Shown here: positions 4,905 through 6,475 of the stretch, in pieces
Layout of the letters: the number at the start of each line of letters is the position of its first letter
How positions within the stretch are numbered: the first letter of the stretch is position 1
Assembly (NCBI GenBank): GCA_021810725.1
Contig: JAJZIE010000143.1
Span: 1 to 6,475, forward strand
Length of the DNA stretch: 6,475 nt
Direction of reading: 5' to 3'
From: Bacillota bacterium
Lineage (GTDB): Bacteria > Bacillota > Sulfobacillia > JAJZYS01 > JAJYTV01
Program-made: the position numbers and the translations under genes
Notes under the pieces: generated by a model
Databases searched by the model: none
What the model was told of the DNA's origin: nothing
The model's input: only the letters and a program-made list of their open reading frames with translations

Positions 4905-6146
4905 TCAGGCGGGCTTCTTGAGCATCACCTCGTAGCCGAGGGCTTCGATGCGGCGGGCGAGGCGCCGAGCGACGGCCTCCTTGTTCTGCCGATCGAAGAA
5001 GTTGGGACCGAGGTCCTGGTACGGGACGCCACGCAGCAGGATGTGGTAGGCGATCACGAGGATCGTGTGGGCGACGGCGAAGGCAGCCCTCTTGGGACCA
5101 CGGCGGTGGGCGAGGCGATGGTATTGGGCGCTGAGGTAGGTATCTCGCTTCTTGATGGCGGCCCAGGCGGCCTGGACGAGACCGGCGCGTAGCCAGGAGC
5201 TGCCCTTGCGGGTCCTGCTCTTCCGGCGCTTGCCGCCGCTCTCGTTCTGGCCGGGGGCGAACCCGGCCCAGGAGACGAGATGCCCCGCAGTCGGGAAGTG
5301 GGTCATGTCCGTGCCGATCTCGGCCAGGAGCAGCTCGGCCGTCTGTGGGCCGACGCCAGGGATGGTCTGCAGGAGGTTGAGCTGCTCCTCATAAGGGCGG
5401 AGCTGACGCTCCACCTCGGCATCGAGTCGCTCGATCCGCTTGTCTAGGTCCTTGATGCGGTCGAGCATCTCGGCGAGCAGAAAACGCTGGTGCGGCCCGA
5501 CGAGGCCGACGAGCGCTTCCTTGAGCTGCTCCTCCTTCTCCTTGAGGCGACCGAGCGCGAGACCTGCCAGCTGCTCCGGATCCTCGATGCCGCTGATCAT
5601 CGCGGCGATAATGCGCCGGCCCGAGACGCCGGCGACGTCCGTCGCCACTGAGGCCAGCTTGATGTTGGCGGTCTCGAGGATCTTCTGCACCCGCTGGACT
5701 TCGCGCGTCCGCTCTTCCACCAGGGACTTGCGGTAGCGCAACAGGTCCCGCTGCTCGCGCTGCTCCTTCGAGGGGATGAAGCTCCCCCGCACCAGGCCGT
5801 AGCGCAGCAGTTCACCGAGCCACTCCGCGTCCGACACGTCGGTCTTGCGCCCTGGCACCTTCTTGACGTGGGCGGCGTTCACCACGAGCAGGTTGAACCG
5901 GCCGTCCTCTTCGAGAACGTTGTACACGGGACGCCAGTAGACCCCCGTTCCCTCCATCACCACGTCCGTCACGCCCATGTCGGTGAGCCACTCCATGAGC
6001 GCCCTCAGCTCCCGCGTGTACGTGCCAAACGTACGCGTCTCGCGCGTCTGCGGCGTACGCACTGCCGCCACCACGCTCTTCTTGTGTACGTCCAGCCCGC
6101 AACCCCGCGGCACCACGACCTCCACCGCTGCCATCCTCCCCTGCAT
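4905..6146 (-). CDS. IS110-family DEDD transposase (bridge-RNA-guided recombinase type)
   Basis: A 413-residue protein. The N-terminal RuvC-like DEDD domain shows D19 (GLDVHKKSV), E65 (VVMEGTGVYWRPVY), and D103 and D106 (GRKTDVSDAEWL). A long charged helical stretch, probably coiled coil, spans about 196-255 (LKEKEEQLKEAL, then RIKDLDKRIERLDAEVERQL). The C-terminal Transposase_20 domain begins at TIPGVGPQTAELLLAEIG and includes SWAGFAPGQNESGGKRR. By family comparison S303 in ESGG is the likely nucleophilic serine. Such enzymes join a circular donor and a target at a short core, guided by an element-encoded RNA. The frame opens with ATG at 6146, but that ATG has no ribosome site. GTG at 6125 (residue 8) has GGGGAGG about 9 bases before it, and ATG at 6134 is a third choice. 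All catalytic residues are present, so the enzyme looks active although one end of its element is split. Confidence 0.95.
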   Translation of the reverse strand: MQGRMAAVEVVVPRGCGLDVHKKSVVAAVRTPQTRETRTFGTYTRELRALMEWLTDMGVTDVVMEGTGVYWRPVYNVLEEDGRFNLLVVNAAHVKKVPGRKTDVSDAEWLGELLRYGLVRGSFIPSKEQREQRDLLRYRKSLVEERTREVQRVQKILETANIKLASVATDVAGVSGRRIIAAMISGIEDPEQLAGLALGRLKEKEEQLKEALVGLVGPHQRFLLAEMLDRIKDLDKRIERLDAEVERQLRPYEEQLNLLQTIPGVGPQTAELLLAEIGTDMTHFPTAGHLVSWAGFAPGQNESGGKRRKSRTRKGSSWLRAGLVQAAWAAIKKRDTYLSAQYHRLAHRRGPKRAAFAVAHTILVIAYHILLRGVPYQDLGPNFFDRQNKEAVARRLARRIEALGYEVMLKKPA

Positions 6147-6161
6147 GCGTGTCGTGGGCGA

Positions 6162-6248
6162 GGCGGCTGCATATCAGGAAGAGACTCCCCTGCGTACTGA
6201 GGTGGCGGTCCTCCACCTCGCAACATACCGTGGTGCCTCGCAGCCGCC
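6162..6248. repeat. 9-bp inverted repeat closing the distal part of the candidate bridge RNA
   Basis: GGCGGCTGC (6162-6170) and GCAGCCGCC (6240-6248) are exact reverse complements. They enclose the GAGGTGG/CCACCTC hairpin (6199-6219) and the CTCCCCTG segment (6185-6192). Confidence 0.75.
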
Positions 6249-6359
6249 GGAATCAGTCTCAGATACGGGCTTGATAGCACCAGACAGAACCCGACCTCCG
6301 TGCACCCACGCGCAGCGCAAGTTCGACGAACTCTACCAAGTTTCATCCTCCGTGGTGCC
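6228..6359. repeat. 10-bp direct repeat CCGTGGTGCC in the IS110 non-coding end
   Basis: Identical copies lie at 6228-6237 and 6350-6359. The outer copy runs into the terminal hairpin TGCCC-GAAA-GGGCA (6356-6369). It may be a recombinase or RNA recognition element, or chance. Confidence 0.4.
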
Positions 6360-6375
6360 CGAAAGGGCATGGGGG

Positions 6376-6377
6376 TC
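6376..6377. repeat. IS110 core dinucleotide TC, right copy
   Basis: Matches 3318-3319. The IS607 frame continues directly after it at 6378. Confidence 0.65.
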
Positions 6378-6475
6378 TCAGATGGTAGGAAGCGCAGGGC
6401 AAGCTGATACCCGAACACACGGCCGGGAAGCATCTCCGGTATGATCTGGCCAAACTCAAGCCGGAGATGTACCGC
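6378..6475 (+). pseudogene. IS607-type serine recombinase (TnpA), 3' part, with in-frame TAG; continues past right edge
   Basis: Joined to the 5' fragment through CTC (base 3319 plus 6378-6379), the frame reads L-R-W-stop-E, then EAQGKLIPEHTAGKHLRYDL and AKLKPEMYR to the window end. This matches the second half of the IS607 MerR-like domain, whose consensus is TLRRWExEGKLxPxRTxGGHRRYxLxxL. In place of the expected RRW codons there are TGG (Arg to Trp) and TAG at 6386-6388 (Trp to stop). Each is one transition away from CGG or TGG. So the gene would be dead even without the insertions. The serine recombinase catalytic domain and any TnpB gene would lie to the right of the window. Confidence 0.8.

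Larger units (their letters stand above)
6147..6376 (-). ncRNA. Candidate IS110 bridge RNA region (non-coding end upstream of the transposase)
   Basis: About 230 bases without a credible gene, at the place where IS110-group elements encode a bridge RNA on the transposase strand. Read on the minus strand it offers a 9-bp stem (6248-6240 with 6170-6162, GGCGGCTGC/GCAGCCGCC) enclosing a 7-bp hairpin (6219-6213 with 6205-6199). Upstream lie a self-complementary 13-mer (6332-6320) and a 5-bp hairpin at the element end (6369-6356). Immediately outside the 9-bp stem, ATCTGAGA (6264-6257) equals one half of the occupied target including the core. TCGCCCACGACAC (6161-6149) matches the other half at 12 of 13 bases. 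Inside the stem, CAGGGGAGTC (6192-6183) matches the element's own end at 8 of 10. The exact RNA ends are not visible. Structure and guide assignment are inferred by eye. Confidence 0.5.
3320..6377 (-). mobile_element. IS110-family element inserted in IS607 tnpA and itself split by an IS4-family element
   Basis: The boundaries come from the host gene: the IS607 reading frame stops after 3319 and resumes at 6378, with TC at both joints. Subtracting the 1473-base inner element and one 9-base duplication leaves about 1576 bases, a normal size for IS110 with a 413-codon transposase. The end upstream of the transposase is long (about 230 bases, 6147-6377) and the downstream end short (about 100 bases once repaired), as in IS110-group elements whose bridge RNA lies upstream. 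Near-terminal GAAACCCCC (4806-4814) and GGGGGTCTC (6371-6379) form an 8-of-9 inverted match. Insertion without long inverted repeats and with a short core fits IS110 chemistry. Confidence 0.8.

Noticed and set aside
3317..6379. CTC as a 3-base duplication at the IS110 joints
   Set aside because: Both joints contain CTC, but in different register. Collapsing CTC puts the IS607 gene out of frame, while collapsing TC restores it exactly.
5977..6444. Open frames of 142-155 codons on both strands across the IS110 upstream end
   Set aside because: They run over the element boundary and the transposase N-terminus with no coherent protein; the region is better explained as a non-coding IS end.
1..6475. 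CRISPR array, tRNA or rRNA genes
   Set aside because: No regularly spaced repeats and no tRNA- or rRNA-like sequence were seen on either strand.

Overview
The window reads as chromosomal DNA of a GC-rich bacterium (roughly 60-65% G+C by eye; GTG and TTG starts look likely). The taxon cannot be fixed from it. A redox cluster of HdrA-like, MvhD-like and TusA-like genes suggests an anaerobic or sulfur-metabolising lineage such as a high-GC Firmicute or actinobacterium, but this is only an inference.

Layout. (1) Positions 1-848, minus strand: a compact operon of a TusA-like sulfur carrier, a MvhD-like iron-sulfur electron-transfer subunit and the N-terminus of an HdrA-like FAD protein that runs off the left edge. 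Gaps between the genes are 2-4 bases. (2) Positions 849-1718: no convincing gene, but several strong palindromes just upstream of the operon. (3) Positions 1719-3166, minus strand: an ECF sigma factor and a one-pass membrane protein overlapping it by ATGA, probably its anti-sigma factor. (4) Positions about 3259-6475: a three-level nest of mobile elements. The outermost is an IS607-type element, of which only its MerR-like/serine-recombinase gene is visible, as two fragments (3259-3319 and 6378-6475, plus strand). An IS110-family element (3320-6377, minus-strand DEDD transposase) interrupts that gene at a TC core. A Tn5/IS50-like IS4-family element (3329-4801, minus strand) then sits in the first bases of the IS110 end, with perfect 17-bp inverted repeats and a 9-bp target duplication.

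The nest can be dated internally: IS607 first, then IS110, then IS4. Removing the two inner elements restores an in-frame IS607 recombinase N-terminus, except that one Trp codon is now TAG.

The most interesting point is the roughly 230-base non-coding end of the IS110 element upstream of its transposase. Read on the transposase strand, it can fold into a structure in which two short segments on either side of a 9-bp stem match the two halves of the site where this copy actually sits. This is the arrangement expected of the target-binding loop of an IS110 bridge RNA. It is a pattern read by eye and needs covariation or RNA evidence.
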